64,000 nt of DNA, from positions 1 through 64,000 of the forward strand of contig JAJDBM010000058.1 of the NCBI GenBank assembly GCA_029261355.1, written 5' to 3'. The translations under genes were made by a program, and so were the position numbers. This document shows positions 45,325 through 54,199 of the stretch, in pieces (the stretch's first letter is position 1; the number at the start of each line of letters is the position of its first letter). Below the pieces are notes generated by a model. That model saw nothing but the letters and a program-made list of their open reading frames with translations. It was not told the DNA's origin and did not search any database. This DNA is from Nitrospirales bacterium. Its GTDB lineage: Bacteria > Nitrospirota > Nitrospiria > Nitrospirales > UBA8639.

Positions 45325-46272
45325 TTAGGTTGAAGCGATTAGCTGGTGCAAGACGATTTCTGGCCGACAAGAAAAACGGACTGGGAGTAGAGAACTGCCG
45401 ACGCCGCGTGAGGTGTAGCCTTGCAGTGCCAGATGTTGCCATGGACCGTTGGTGTATTGGCGGGCACACCGGCTATTGATAATGATCGGTGTGCCTCCAG
45501 GAAGGCAAATTTGTCCTCCATGCGAATGGCCGCACAAATAGAGATCGATTCCTGCCTCAGAGGCTTCAGGTATGATCTCAGGCGAATGGACTAAGAGAAT
45601 ACGTATCGCCTCTTCAGGGACATTCTGAAGCGCTTTTGGTAAATCAGCGACTTCGTACCAATGGGCATCGTCAAGGCCCACAATCCAAATTGATTCTCCT
45701 TCAGATTGAATGGGGCAGGCTTCATTCAGTAACATCCGAATGCCGAGGTTTTCCAGCCCCGGTACCATTTCTAAAAAATCATGATTACCGAGAATGCCGA
45801 GAATGCCATGAGGGCATTGGATGTCTTTTACAAGTTCTGAGAGTGCGTCGAGTGTCGGTTGATATTCTCCGTAGGTTAAGAGCCGAAAATCTCCCGTGAT
45901 GACACAAAGATCGTAATTGAGGTTTCGAATCACCTCTCGAAGGGCCTGTCCGTGATCAACAATTCCTTCAATATGTATATCTGAGAGATGTAAGATGCGA
46001 AATCCATGGAATGGATGAGGCAGCTTAGGAAGAGCCACGGTTTGTTCTGTGACTTGGTAGGTCATCGAATTCTTTACAGCTCGTGACCAGAGACCGCTTA
46101 CCCTTAAAAGAGTCTTTAGCAATGGGCCAAGTTCATCTAGGTTTTCGATGCTGAAACGGATTCCTGATGGGCCAGGCCGAATGGCCGAATGGATCGTTTG
46201 TAGTTTTAATCGTTTTCCGGCGTGGTCGGGTCCTATACGTTGAAGAATATGCGATAAAGTTTCAGAATTCAT
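45325..46272 (-). CDS. Metallophosphoesterase
   Basis: 315 residues with all calcineurin-like motifs: L-H-L-S-D-I-H (D-x-H), G-D-F-R, G-N-H-D-F, L-V-H-S-P-E-I and G-H-S-H-G-G-Q-I-C-L-P-G-G, which is typical of YkuE-type enzymes. The N-terminal 85 residues precede the catalytic domain and have no membrane helix, unlike YkuE. Substrate unknown, probably a phosphodiester or UDP-linked lipid precursor. Confidence 0.87.
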   Translation of the reverse strand: MNSETLSHILQRIGPDHAGKRLKLQTIHSAIRPGPSGIRFSIENLDELGPLLKTLLRVSGLWSRAVKNSMTYQVTEQTVALPKLPHPFHGFRILHLSDIHIEGIVDHGQALREVIRNLNYDLCVITGDFRLLTYGEYQPTLDALSELVKDIQCPHGILGILGNHDFLEMVPGLENLGIRMLLNEACPIQSEGESIWIVGLDDAHWYEVADLPKALQNVPEEAIRILLVHSPEIIPEASEAGIDLYLCGHSHGGQICLPGGTPIIINSRCARQYTNGPWQHLALQGYTSRGVGSSLLPVRFSCRPEIVLHQLIAST

Positions 46273-46330
46273 AAGAAATTTGTAAGGATAAGACTTGTCA
46301 ACGATGCAGGTTCAACGATAACATACCTCT

Positions 46331-46735
46331 ATGCAAACACTAGATGTAAATAATTCAGGTCTGCCAGATTTGCAATATGTTCTCATGGTATTGGCTCTGT
46401 CCACTTCTGACCTGGAGAATCTCAATGTGCCCATGACGGTGCGTGAGACTCTATTCAATCGTTGTTGGGCTCTTCTTCACGAAACTCCGCCGCCTGAGAA
46501 AAGGGAGGAACGGATTATTGACCTTCGGCAGGGAGAAGAAGTGACCCTTGATGCAATGGTGACCGTGATTCGTCAGACTTTTGATGAGCATGGGATTTCA
46601 CAGCTGACGTGGGATCATCCACCCAGCGAACCTACACGCAGTTCGACTCCCGAAGCACAACCACTGGTCGATCGGTTGCAAAAATTCCATCCAGGTGGAT
46701 CGGACTCTCCGCAGTCAAAGTCCCAACACAACTAA
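46331..46735 (+). CDS. Small hypothetical protein
   Basis: 134 residues, no signal or membrane helix. A mostly helical N-terminal region (L-P-D-L-Q-Y-V-L-M-V-L-A-L-S-T-S-D-L, T-V-R-E-T-L-F-N-R-C-W-A-L-L) leads to a polar, Pro/Ser-rich tail. No family recognised. It is divergent from the phosphoesterase gene with a gap of 58 bases. Confidence 0.55.
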   Translation: MQTLDVNNSGLPDLQYVLMVLALSTSDLENLNVPMTVRETLFNRCWALLHETPPPEKREERIIDLRQGEEVTLDAMVTVIRQTFDEHGISQLTWDHPPSEPTRSSTPEAQPLVDRLQKFHPGGSDSPQSKSQHN

Positions 46736-46998
46736 AGGGCACCTCTAAAAACCGTTATTTCGTGAGAATGTGGCGTCACCTTCGTGTTCAAACTCTCATG
46801 TAGGGATTGTGTTTTTGTGCGCGTGAATTTCCTGCCCTCATGAAAAAACCTTTTTTTTTAGATGTGTTCTAATGGCAGATTCCCCTTTTTAGGGTCAAGG
46901 AATACCTCCGTCCTATTCTACGTTCATATTCAGGGATGGAGGTATAAGTAGATTGAGGGTGAAGGCAATGGATGAGGTTTATATGAGAGAAGAGTTGA

Positions 46999-47730
46999 TT
47001 ACTTTTTGAACACTTCCTTCAGGAGGTCGGTGACTCGAGCGGCGGGATTTGTCCGGATTTTCTTTTCTTCTTGTGCCAACGTATGAAAGAGGCCATCGAG
47101 ACTTTTTTCCACGACATAGTTGTCAAGATTAAACTGTTCAGCATTCACGAATGGTAATGACGTATATTGCCCTACGAGTTCCTTATACTGTGCAGCCACA
47201 CCGACTTGATCCATGGCTTCTGTGACCTTTGGTTTAAAGGCTTCAGCCAGTTTATCTTTAGTTTTCTTCTTGAAGTATTCTGTTGCCGAGGTATCGCTGC
47301 CTTGTAATATTTTCTGTCCGTCAGCAATAGACATTTTTGTGACCGCTTCTTTAAATATGGGTTGAGCGAGGGGGGCGGCCTGCTCTGCTGCGCGGTTCAT
47401 TCCTACCACAAATTCATCAACTTGAGGACCATACCCTACGAGACGTAATCCTTTATCCATGGCCTGAAGCTTTTGAGGCAATAGAATTTTAATGGCTTCA
47501 TTTTTGAGATAGCCATCCGTATGCCCAGTGAGATTGATGGTGTTTTCGGTTCCAACCGATAAGGCTTCTTTGAGTCCAGACACGATCGTGTCCTGGTCCA
47601 ATGCGCCTGCACCTTCGGACCCTAAATGTTCCATGGCTTTTTCTTTGAGGCCGTCCAATAAATCAAATTGTGCATATGATGTATAGGGAATCATGGTCAG
47701 GAACATGACAAGGCTTAATCGTTGTATCAT
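46999..47730 (-). CDS. Secreted DUF4197 protein
   Basis: 243 residues; signal peptide about 1-20, then the DUF4197 domain: I-V-S-G-L-K-E-A-L-S-V-G-T-E-N, I-K-I-L-L-P-x-K-L, M-N-R-A-A-E-Q-A-A-P-L-A, I-F-K-E-A-V and T-x-Y-F-K-x-K-T. Helical periplasmic protein of unknown function. A single gene, with no close partner. Confidence 0.87.
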   Translation of the reverse strand: MIQRLSLVMFLTMIPYTSYAQFDLLDGLKEKAMEHLGSEGAGALDQDTIVSGLKEALSVGTENTINLTGHTDGYLKNEAIKILLPQKLQAMDKGLRLVGYGPQVDEFVVGMNRAAEQAAPLAQPIFKEAVTKMSIADGQKILQGSDTSATEYFKKKTKDKLAEAFKPKVTEAMDQVGVAAQYKELVGQYTSLPFVNAEQFNLDNYVVEKSLDGLFHTLAQEEKKIRTNPAARVTDLLKEVFKK

Positions 47731-48091
47731 TATGGTAGATTTCCTTACGGATGGCAGGTGTAAAGTGTCGTATTCATGAAAAGAAGAATTATTTGATCAT
47801 AATGTAAAATGGATCATTCGTCTACAGGGCTCAACTCGGAATGAGTAAGATGGAAGGGCGAGAAAATGAAGAAACTCAGGTCATGGAGAAAAAGGAATGG
47901 AGAGGTGAACCATATTGCCTGAGTCGTTGGTGGGTGGGTAACCTACGTGGTGGGAAGGTAGCCCAGTGAGTCCCAGGGAAACAGGTTCAGCTCTCCAAAG
48001 TGTAATCTAGCCAGTGACAAATACTTGAGTAATGTGATTGTCTCCTTGTAATGGTTCATACGTTATAAGTAAAAGCTCAGCGATGTTTTAT
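47731..48091. other. Non-coding region
   Basis: 361 bases with purine-rich and GTGGG-rich stretches. No gene, inverted repeat with T-tract or copy of the TATAGC element is seen. Confidence 0.4.
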
Positions 48092-48367
48092 CTATGCGGT
48101 GACTGTTCTTTTTCTTGAGGTTCTTTGCCCAGATGGGAGTATAGGGCGAGGCTTTCTCCTGCCGATTGTTGATGGGGGATTCGCACGATTCTGAAGAATG
48201 ACTGGATCAATGAGTTCTCCACATTGTAGGCATCGCCATGTTAAAAGCTCGACTTCTCCAGCATCGGAATGCACATTGATGCACGATTCTGGTGCCATCA
48301 TTCCATGGCATCGGTGACAAGGGTTTTCTTTTGTGTGTCTGTGTCGTGTTTTGATCATAGTGTCCAT
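48092..48367 (-). CDS. Small double-CxxC zinc-ribbon-like protein (paralogue 2)
   Basis: 91 residues from ATG 48367, chosen because AAGGAGG lies 7 bases upstream. N-P-C-H-R-C-H-G-M-M-A-P-E-S-C and R-C-L-Q-C-G-E-L-I-D-P-V-I-L-Q-N-R-A-N-P parallel the protein at 19976-20278, with the rest of the spacing kept. Basic tail. The operator-like motif of the 20-kb regulator region recurs 50 bases upstream (48416-48435), so the two paralogues may be co-regulated. Confidence 0.72.
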   Translation of the reverse strand: MDTMIKTRHRHTKENPCHRCHGMMAPESCINVHSDAGEVELLTWRCLQCGELIDPVILQNRANPPSTIGRRKPRPILPSGQRTSRKRTVTA

Positions 48368-48415
48368 GATTTCCTCCTTCATCTTGGCTATACAATATCA
48401 AGGTGAAGTGAGACC

Positions 48416-48435
48416 TAGATTAGACCAACATTAAA
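48416..48435 (-). promoter_or_regulatory. Operator-like repeat, third full site
   Basis: Minus-strand TTTAATGTTGGTCTAATC followed by TA; 17 of 20 bases equal site 1 at 20309-20328. Located upstream of the second zinc-ribbon gene, in the opposite orientation relative to transcription compared with the sites before paralogue 1. Confidence 0.5.
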
Positions 48436-48570
48436 ATTTCCTAATAAACTTGAGTGACCGGCTAAGGGGGCTGAACACGAAGGGGTATTATGAGAAACGA
48501 ACCTAGGCCGAGGCCCGCAATATCGAGGGCAAATACACTGAAGTTCAGGTTGAGTTTTGGTCAGGGTACG

Positions 48571-48665
48571 TATAGCCGATTCAATGAACTTCCGTCCCCT
48601 TGAAGCATTTGATACCGCGTTGAAAGTTCGTAGGGTTAAGCTGGTATTTATTGGGATTCGCTATA
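48571..48665. mobile_element. MITE-like element, copy C (95 bp)
   Basis: Inverted relative to copies A and B: left end TATAGCCGATTCAATG, right end (read inwards) TATAGCGAATCCCAAT. The left 56 bp matches the right end of copy B. It is the shortest copy, apparently internally deleted. It lies downstream of the gene at 48648-49223 and overlaps its last codons. Confidence 0.75.
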
Positions 48666-49223
48666 ATTAGGCCAACGAAGATGGACCGTCTGGGCTTCTT
48701 TCTGTACGACACTGACTTGTTTTTCAATAGATTTCTGTTGATGGTTGGTTGCGGTGATCAAATATGTGCCTGTGGGAATATTCAGAAATACCCAAGGGCC
48801 TTCAACGTGGGTAGCCGGGATATTAAGGATGAGAGGTCCATCGAGCTGGCGGGCGGTAATAGAGACGTTGGATAAGAAGGCTCGAGTCCCTTGTACTAAA
48901 ATGAGCTTTAAAGGATATGGTGGATATGTGAGTTGCCGTTCTTCTAGGCCAACCCCGGCACTGAAGTATTGAAACGTCTCTCCTTTAAACAGGGGAAACG
49001 TGAGAGATCCTTTCGGAGTAGGTCCACTAAATGACACGACTAGTTTTGATTCTGTGATGGATGTGTTTGAGGCCGCCGCATAAATAGGATAGCTTGTAGA
49101 GAATATTGACACAATAAGCATACTCAAGAGTATTTGGCTAAATTTGCCTGTTTTGATTAGGGTTCTGTTAGTGAAATGATGTGTTGAAGGAAAACCTAAG
49201 TTATTGATGAATGTTCGTTTCAT
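48648..49223 (-). CDS. Secreted protein with carboxypeptidase-regulatory-like fold, unknown
   Basis: 191 residues. Signal segment about 28-51, then beta-rich sequence with A-G-V-G-L-E-E-R-Q-L-T-Y-P-P-Y-P-L-K-L and V-F-L-N-I-P-T-G-T-Y-L-I-T-A, the latter resembling a transthyretin-like strand pair. Function unknown. The last five codons and stop (Y-S-E-S-Q, TAA) are read from the end of MITE copy C, so the native C-terminus has been replaced. Confidence 0.65.
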   Translation of the reverse strand: MKRTFINNLGFPSTHHFTNRTLIKTGKFSQILLSMLIVSIFSTSYPIYAAASNTSITESKLVVSFSGPTPKGSLTFPLFKGETFQYFSAGVGLEERQLTYPPYPLKLILVQGTRAFLSNVSITARQLDGPLILNIPATHVEGPWVFLNIPTGTYLITATNHQQKSIEKQVSVVQKEAQTVHLRWPNYSESQ

Positions 49224-49380
49224 TCAATTCTTCCTCCTTATTAGACCGGAATTTAAAGCGGTTATTTTAATGCCTATTTGTATTCGTATTTTACGATTTG
49301 GCTACATGTTTCGGTCACGGGGCCAAGGGGTTTTTGAAATGCAATGAAAAAGATACAGCTGAAGAAAAGATAACTCTGTC

Positions 49381-50382
49381 TTAGGTTATCGTCAAGACTC
49401 CTGCGCCTTGGATATTGCCTGCCTTCAGTTCTTGAAGAGCGATATTGGCATTTTCTAGCGGAAATGCTTGAGTGTGGGTCCGTAGAGGAATGGCGGCAGC
49501 TTCCTGGAGTAAATCGAGTCCATCTTGCTTGGTATTAGCCGTCACGCTCTGAATGGTGCGTTCATGGAATAAGTCACGCGAATAATCGAGCTGGGGAATC
49601 GGACTCATATGAATGCCGGCTAAGGCCAGAGTGCCACCCTTGTTGAGTGCACGGAGAGCTGAAGGGACAAGTTCCCCTGCAGGGGCAAACATAATGGCAC
49701 TGTGGAGGGTTTCGGGAGGACCTTCAGCTGCTTCACCGACCCAGACTGCTCCTAATTCATGAGCAAGAATTCGGTGTTCTTCTCTCTGTGAGCAGACATA
49801 GACTGAACAGCCCCAGTTTCGTGCGATTTGTATGGTGATATGCGCAGCCGCTCCAAATCCATACAATCCAAGGCGTTGTCCTGGTTGCACTTGACTACGT
49901 CGAAGAGCTCGATAGCCTATGATGCCGGCGCATAGCAATGGAGCTGCTTGTTGATCGCTGAAGATTGATGGAATGTGATAGGCAAAATCTTCCGAGACCA
50001 ATGCATATTCAGCGTATCCGCCATGTACATGATAGCCGGTAAACGTGGCCTGAGCACAGAGATTCTCTTGACCATGTTTGCAAAATTCACATTGGCCACA
50101 TGTGTGTTGAAGCCAGGCTATTCCGACTCGGTCTCCTTCTTTGATGTGGCGAACACCAGGTCCAACTCGATCGACAAGGCCAATGGCTTCATGACCAGGA
50201 ATAATCGGACGTGTGGCACGAGGCAGTTGACCTTCAACCACATGAAGGTCCGTCCGGCAGACGCCGCAAACATGCACCTTGACACGTACCTGACCAGGGC
50301 CAGGTACTGGGTCAGGAATATTCTGGAATTTTAGGGGCTGGTCTTAAACATTGCCTTCCTGTTGGAGGACCATGGCTTTCAT
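49381..50382 (-). pseudogene. Zinc-dependent alcohol dehydrogenase with in-frame stop at codon 13
   Basis: From ATG 50382 the frame reads M-K-A-M-V-L-Q-Q-E-G-N-V, then TAA (50344-50346), then continues in the same frame through D-Q-P-L-K-F-Q-N-I-P-D-P-V-P-G-P-G-Q-V and into a complete MDR alcohol dehydrogenase: catalytic Zn site C-G-V-C-R-T-D and G-H-E-A-I-G, structural Zn site C-G-Q-C-E-F-C-K-H-G-Q-E-N-L-C, and NAD motif G-L-Y-G-F-G-A-A-A-H. Restart at GTG 50277 would yield 298 residues lacking the first beta-strands. Either a recent pseudogene, or an assembly or base-call error at one base. Confidence 0.75.
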
Positions 50383-50424
50383 ACTGACAATAGGTTCCCT
50401 GTAAGTCCCCAATGAGGGAGGAGT

Positions 50425-51828
50425 TTATGGAGTGTCAGGAATGTGTTCGGAAGATGCGACTACACGAGGCGAATGATCAATGGGACGAAGTTCTTCAATG
50501 TCTTTTTTGCTGCCAGCGCCTAATTGTTTAAACTTCCTTGCCGATGGGAGGACTCGACTTTCTAGAGAGGCCACGGCGGCATTGTACGCCTCAACAGCTT
50601 TGCTGAGAGAGCCTCCAACTTTGCTCAGATGATCAGTCAATACACTCATGCGTTCCGAAAGCTCCTGGCCTAAAGCTCCAATGCGTTCGGCATCTTCTGT
50701 GATTTGTTCTTGCTTCCAGCCATAAGCAATGGCTTTTAATAAGGCGATAAACGTCGTTGGCGTGGCAATCACAATATTTTTATTCATGGCTGATTCGATG
50801 AGTGATGGGTCTTGTTCTGCCGCCGCGGCAAGAAATGAATCATTGGGAATAAATAAGACCACGAATTCCGGAGCAGCTGTAAACTGTCCCCAATATTCCT
50901 TAGCTGACAGTTGCGAGACATGGGTCTTCACTTGTGTCGCATGCCGGATCAGTGCCGCGCGGCGATCTTCATCATTTGTCGCTTCAAGAGACTCTAAAAA
51001 AGCACTAAATGGAACCTTTGAGTCAACGACGACTTCTCGCTGAGCGGGTAGTTTCACAATCATATCTGGACGTAACTGGCCGAGTGGTGTTGAGACTGTT
51101 TCTTGCTCAATAAAATCGCAATGAGATGACATGCCAGCGAGTTCTGCTGTTTTGCGAAGGGTAATTTCTCCCCACCGTCCCCTGACCTGAGGAGAACGAA
51201 GCGCATTGACTAATTTGGCCGTTTCAGATTGTAGGGTTGATTGGGCAAGCGCAACTTGGCGTAGTTGTTCCCCAACGGTGCTGAGTTCACGAACTCTTTT
51301 ATGCTCAAGTTCTTTTGTTTCTTGCTGATAAGTGGTGAGGAGTTGAGTGAGTGGGTGGACGAGCGCTTCGATCGAGGTCTTTTTTTGTTCGAGATCCGTT
51401 GCACTTTCATCGCGCAAGGATTTAAATTTTTCTTCAGCCAAGGTCAGAAACCCCACGTTATTGCCAGCCAGAGCATCGGCGGCTAAGGATCGAAAGGCAT
51501 CGGACAGGGTTGTTTTGGCTTCTTCGAGTAATGTGTGTTGAGCCGCAAGGTTCTGAGTCGCATGTTCATATTGAATCTCTGCAGAAATCTTGTCTGCTTC
51601 ACTTATTCGCATTTGTTCGCTGATTCGATTGCAGGCATCTTGAATAGTCAGAAGCTGCTGACGAAGTTCCTCTACTCGAGATTCGGCCGCCGCCCGTTGT
51701 GTGGTTTCTTCGCTAAGGGCTGTAGTCATTGAGACCTTGGCCCGGGCACTGACAATGATCCATGCCAGACAGGATCCGGCTGAAAAGGTGAGAATGAGAA
51801 TCATCCAATCGGGAATGAGGTCAGTCAT
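50425..51828 (-). CDS. rmuC: RmuC-family DNA recombination protein
   Basis: 467 residues. N-terminal membrane helix (about 9-27), a long coiled coil (about 35-190), then the RmuC nuclease-like domain with R-G-R-W-G-E-I-T-L-R-K-T-A-E-L-A-G-M, V-V-D-S-K-V-P-F and S-F-L-A-A-A-A-E-x-D. RmuC limits recombination at DNA structures. Its ATG follows the stop of the DUF155-like gene directly (TAA then ATG), so the pair is translated together. Confidence 0.88.
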   Translation of the reverse strand: MTDLIPDWMILILTFSAGSCLAWIIVSARAKVSMTTALSEETTQRAAAESRVEELRQQLLTIQDACNRISEQMRISEADKISAEIQYEHATQNLAAQHTLLEEAKTTLSDAFRSLAADALAGNNVGFLTLAEEKFKSLRDESATDLEQKKTSIEALVHPLTQLLTTYQQETKELEHKRVRELSTVGEQLRQVALAQSTLQSETAKLVNALRSPQVRGRWGEITLRKTAELAGMSSHCDFIEQETVSTPLGQLRPDMIVKLPAQREVVVDSKVPFSAFLESLEATNDEDRRAALIRHATQVKTHVSQLSAKEYWGQFTAAPEFVVLFIPNDSFLAAAAEQDPSLIESAMNKNIVIATPTTFIALLKAIAYGWKQEQITEDAERIGALGQELSERMSVLTDHLSKVGGSLSKAVEAYNAAVASLESRVLPSARKFKQLGAGSKKDIEELRPIDHSPRVVASSEHIPDTP

Positions 51829-52947
51829 TTAGTATCCTGGAAATCCTGGGATAAATGGGAGAAGGATGGACACGGTAATGAGGATAATGATGATCCATTC
51901 TAAGACTTCCATACGGCGGTTGCCGGTAAGACCCGCGAGCTTGTCATAAATACTTTCAATCGTCTCCAATTTTCGATGAATGCCGGCATCCCATCCCTGC
52001 AAGTGAAGACGTTGTGAGGTAAGACGGTAGACGCGCGCAAGGTATTGGTCTCCTAGCAGTTTGAGTGAATTCGTGACGCGTTCAAATAAAATGGCACCGT
52101 CAACTTGGAGTTGTCCAATTTCTCGTAGGTCGGCATGGAATGATCCCGGCCAACGGAAGCGTTTCCATTGATATTTTGTTAGAGAATCGTACGCATGATC
52201 TAAGGTCTGATCCAATTGATCGTCAAGATAGCGTCTTTCAAGCAGTTCGACATTGGCAAACTCGAGTACTGCAGCCACATCCTCCATCTCTTGGCCATAG
52301 ATGAGGGCCCCGTTCCAATCGATGAAGGAAATATCAGACTTGCCAAATGAAATATGGCAAGAGGTGGAATCTCGAACTTCTTCATCAGACAAGGGTTCTC
52401 GTTCACAGCGGAGAATCTGTGCAATATCCTGAGTCAGAGGGGTCAGAACTTGAGAAGCGGTAAGACTGGGTTGAGTCGCTTCAACATGAAAAATAGAGTA
52501 ATCTTCAACAAACGGGGCAATGGTTGGTTTTTCAACAGCACTCTGAATGGTACGTAAGAGGTGGCTGATTCGTTTTCCGGATTCGTCGAGCAGTTGTTTA
52601 TTTTCGTATAATGCTTCACTTAGAGGAAGAAGCGCAGAAAACTCACCTTCAATTGGAATGGGGTAGATGACTGAGACCGCTCCGAAGTCATAGAGCACCA
52701 CATCGACGGTAGATAATGTGTGATGGACTCCAATGTTCAGAGACTCAAGATCTTGGCTAATCCGAAGTGGAGGAGGGCGGTAGTCGAAGTATTGTGGCGC
52801 AGAACGTTTTCGTTTGAGGCGTCCACGCTTCTTCGTCGCGGTGATCAGTTGGTCGGCTTGATCTAAATGAATAGCCGTTCCGATGTCATATGCGAAAATG
52901 GCGAAACAGATCCCCTTTTCAATTTGAATGGTAGGTGGTGTCGTCAT
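51829..52947 (-). CDS. DUF155/RMND1-like protein with C-terminal membrane anchor
   Basis: 372 residues. V-V-L-Y-D-F-G-A-V and, later, A-V-L-E-F-A-N-V-E-L-L-E-R-R-Y-L-D-D-Q-L-D, W-D-A-G-I-H-R-K-L-E-T-I-E-S-I-Y-D-K-L and a C-terminal helix (E-W-I-I-I-I-L-I-T-V-S-I-L-L-P-F) match the DUF155 family (yeast RMD1, human RMND1). Bacterial function unknown. Direct coupling to RmuC suggests a DNA- or membrane-linked role (inference). Confidence 0.75.
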   Translation of the reverse strand: MTTPPTIQIEKGICFAIFAYDIGTAIHLDQADQLITATKKRGRLKRKRSAPQYFDYRPPPLRISQDLESLNIGVHHTLSTVDVVLYDFGAVSVIYPIPIEGEFSALLPLSEALYENKQLLDESGKRISHLLRTIQSAVEKPTIAPFVEDYSIFHVEATQPSLTASQVLTPLTQDIAQILRCEREPLSDEEVRDSTSCHISFGKSDISFIDWNGALIYGQEMEDVAAVLEFANVELLERRYLDDQLDQTLDHAYDSLTKYQWKRFRWPGSFHADLREIGQLQVDGAILFERVTNSLKLLGDQYLARVYRLTSQRLHLQGWDAGIHRKLETIESIYDKLAGLTGNRRMEVLEWIIIILITVSILLPFIPGFPGY

Positions 52948-53151
52948 AATGTAAGATGGCTACGATGTTTCCGATATCATGTGCGAGGTAACTGTCGTTT
53001 CAACCACGAAGGCACGTTTGTAAGTGGAATCAAACTTTGGACATGCGAGGGCTATACTTGTTGTGATTTCTTCGCACTGTTTAATACTTCATCAATTAGC
53101 ATACTCTTGTCCTTTTTTCTAGACGTCGCAAATCGATCTGCCTGACCTTTC

Positions 53152-53919
53152 ATGCCACGTCCTCTCTACGCCAAGAAAGAAAAACGTCGAAATAAAGCGA
53201 AAGGGTCCATACTCCAGTGGATGAAATCGCATAAGGTAAAGACGTGTATTCTATTCTTCTTGCTGTATGTGCTGATGGAGGTCTTGTCGATTCCCTTCTG
53301 GAGTATTGGCAAGCTTCAAACCGAGAATCCTAAGGAAACAGCCATGATGCGACAACGTGTGCTTGAAGCTCAGGCTCAAGGTCGGTCACTAGAAATTATT
53401 CATCAATGGGTGCCCTTCTCGCAGGTGCCGAAGTCTGTTCGACAAGCCATTGTCATCGCTGAAGATGGAATGTTTTATTCGCATGACGGCATTGATTGGC
53501 ATGAGGTGTGGGAGTCGGTCAAAGTCAATGTTGAGCAGAAGAAAATCGTGAGAGGGGCCAGTACTATTACGCAACAGGTTGCCAAAAACTTGTATCTTTC
53601 CACAAGCAAAACCCCAATGCGTAAATTCAAGGAATTGATTATCACGTGGCTATTGGAATCCCAACTCAGTAAATCACGAATTCTAGAGATTTATGTCAAC
53701 GTGATTGAGTGGGGGAGAGGAGTCTTTGGCATTGAGGCTGCCGCTCAACAATACTTTGGCCGGTCGGCCAAACGGCTGAATCGTCATCAAGCGGCTCGCC
53801 TTGCTGCGGTGATCCCTAGACCGCTTCAGTATCAACCCAATTCGAATAGTCCGTATGTCATCAAAAAGAAACAGCGGTTGTTACGGCAAATGGAAGCGCG
53901 TGCACGTAATAGAAGGTGA
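53152..53919 (+). CDS. mtgA: Monofunctional biosynthetic peptidoglycan transglycosylase
   Basis: 255 residues: basic N-terminus, membrane helix about 30-48, then the GT51 glycosyltransferase domain with catalytic Glu in I-A-E-D-G-M-F-Y-S-H-D-G-I-D, R-G-A-S-T-I-T-Q-Q-V-A-K-N-L-Y-L, and the later L-E-I-Y-V-N-V-I-E-W-G-x-G-V-F-G. No transpeptidase domain. It polymerises lipid II glycan strands in the periplasm. Confidence 0.93.
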   Translation: MPRPLYAKKEKRRNKAKGSILQWMKSHKVKTCILFFLLYVLMEVLSIPFWSIGKLQTENPKETAMMRQRVLEAQAQGRSLEIIHQWVPFSQVPKSVRQAIVIAEDGMFYSHDGIDWHEVWESVKVNVEQKKIVRGASTITQQVAKNLYLSTSKTPMRKFKELIITWLLESQLSKSRILEIYVNVIEWGRGVFGIEAAAQQYFGRSAKRLNRHQAARLAAVIPRPLQYQPNSNSPYVIKKKQRLLRQMEARARNRR

Positions 53920-53941
53920 TGTGACGTAGATCGTAGGATGG

Positions 53942-54199
53942 TTACGGGCAACCTTCCATCTTATATATGTAATAACCATCCTTCGTAATGGCATCCGCTA
54001 CGTGGGGAGGGGCACTTTGGCTGTGACAAAAACTACATTCTTTATTGGTAATGCTTGCATCATCCTCATGAATGCTGACTAACCATTCTTTGGCGTATTC
54101 AACGGCCTTCTGATCATCTTTGACTCCTGTAAATACATCAAAATGTATCGTATGCCCATCTTTGGCCTTCACATAGGTATCATACACATGAATCTGCAT
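53942..54199 (-). CDS. DUF2024-family small protein
   Basis: 85 residues beginning I-H-V-Y-D-T-Y-V-K-A-K-D-G-H-T-I-H-F-D-V, diagnostic of DUF2024, with C-S-F-C-H near the middle that may bind metal. No signal. Function unknown. Convergent with mtgA. Confidence 0.85.
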   Translation of the reverse strand: MQIHVYDTYVKAKDGHTIHFDVFTGVKDDQKAVEYAKEWLVSIHEDDASITNKECSFCHSQSAPPHVADAITKDGYYIYKMEGCP

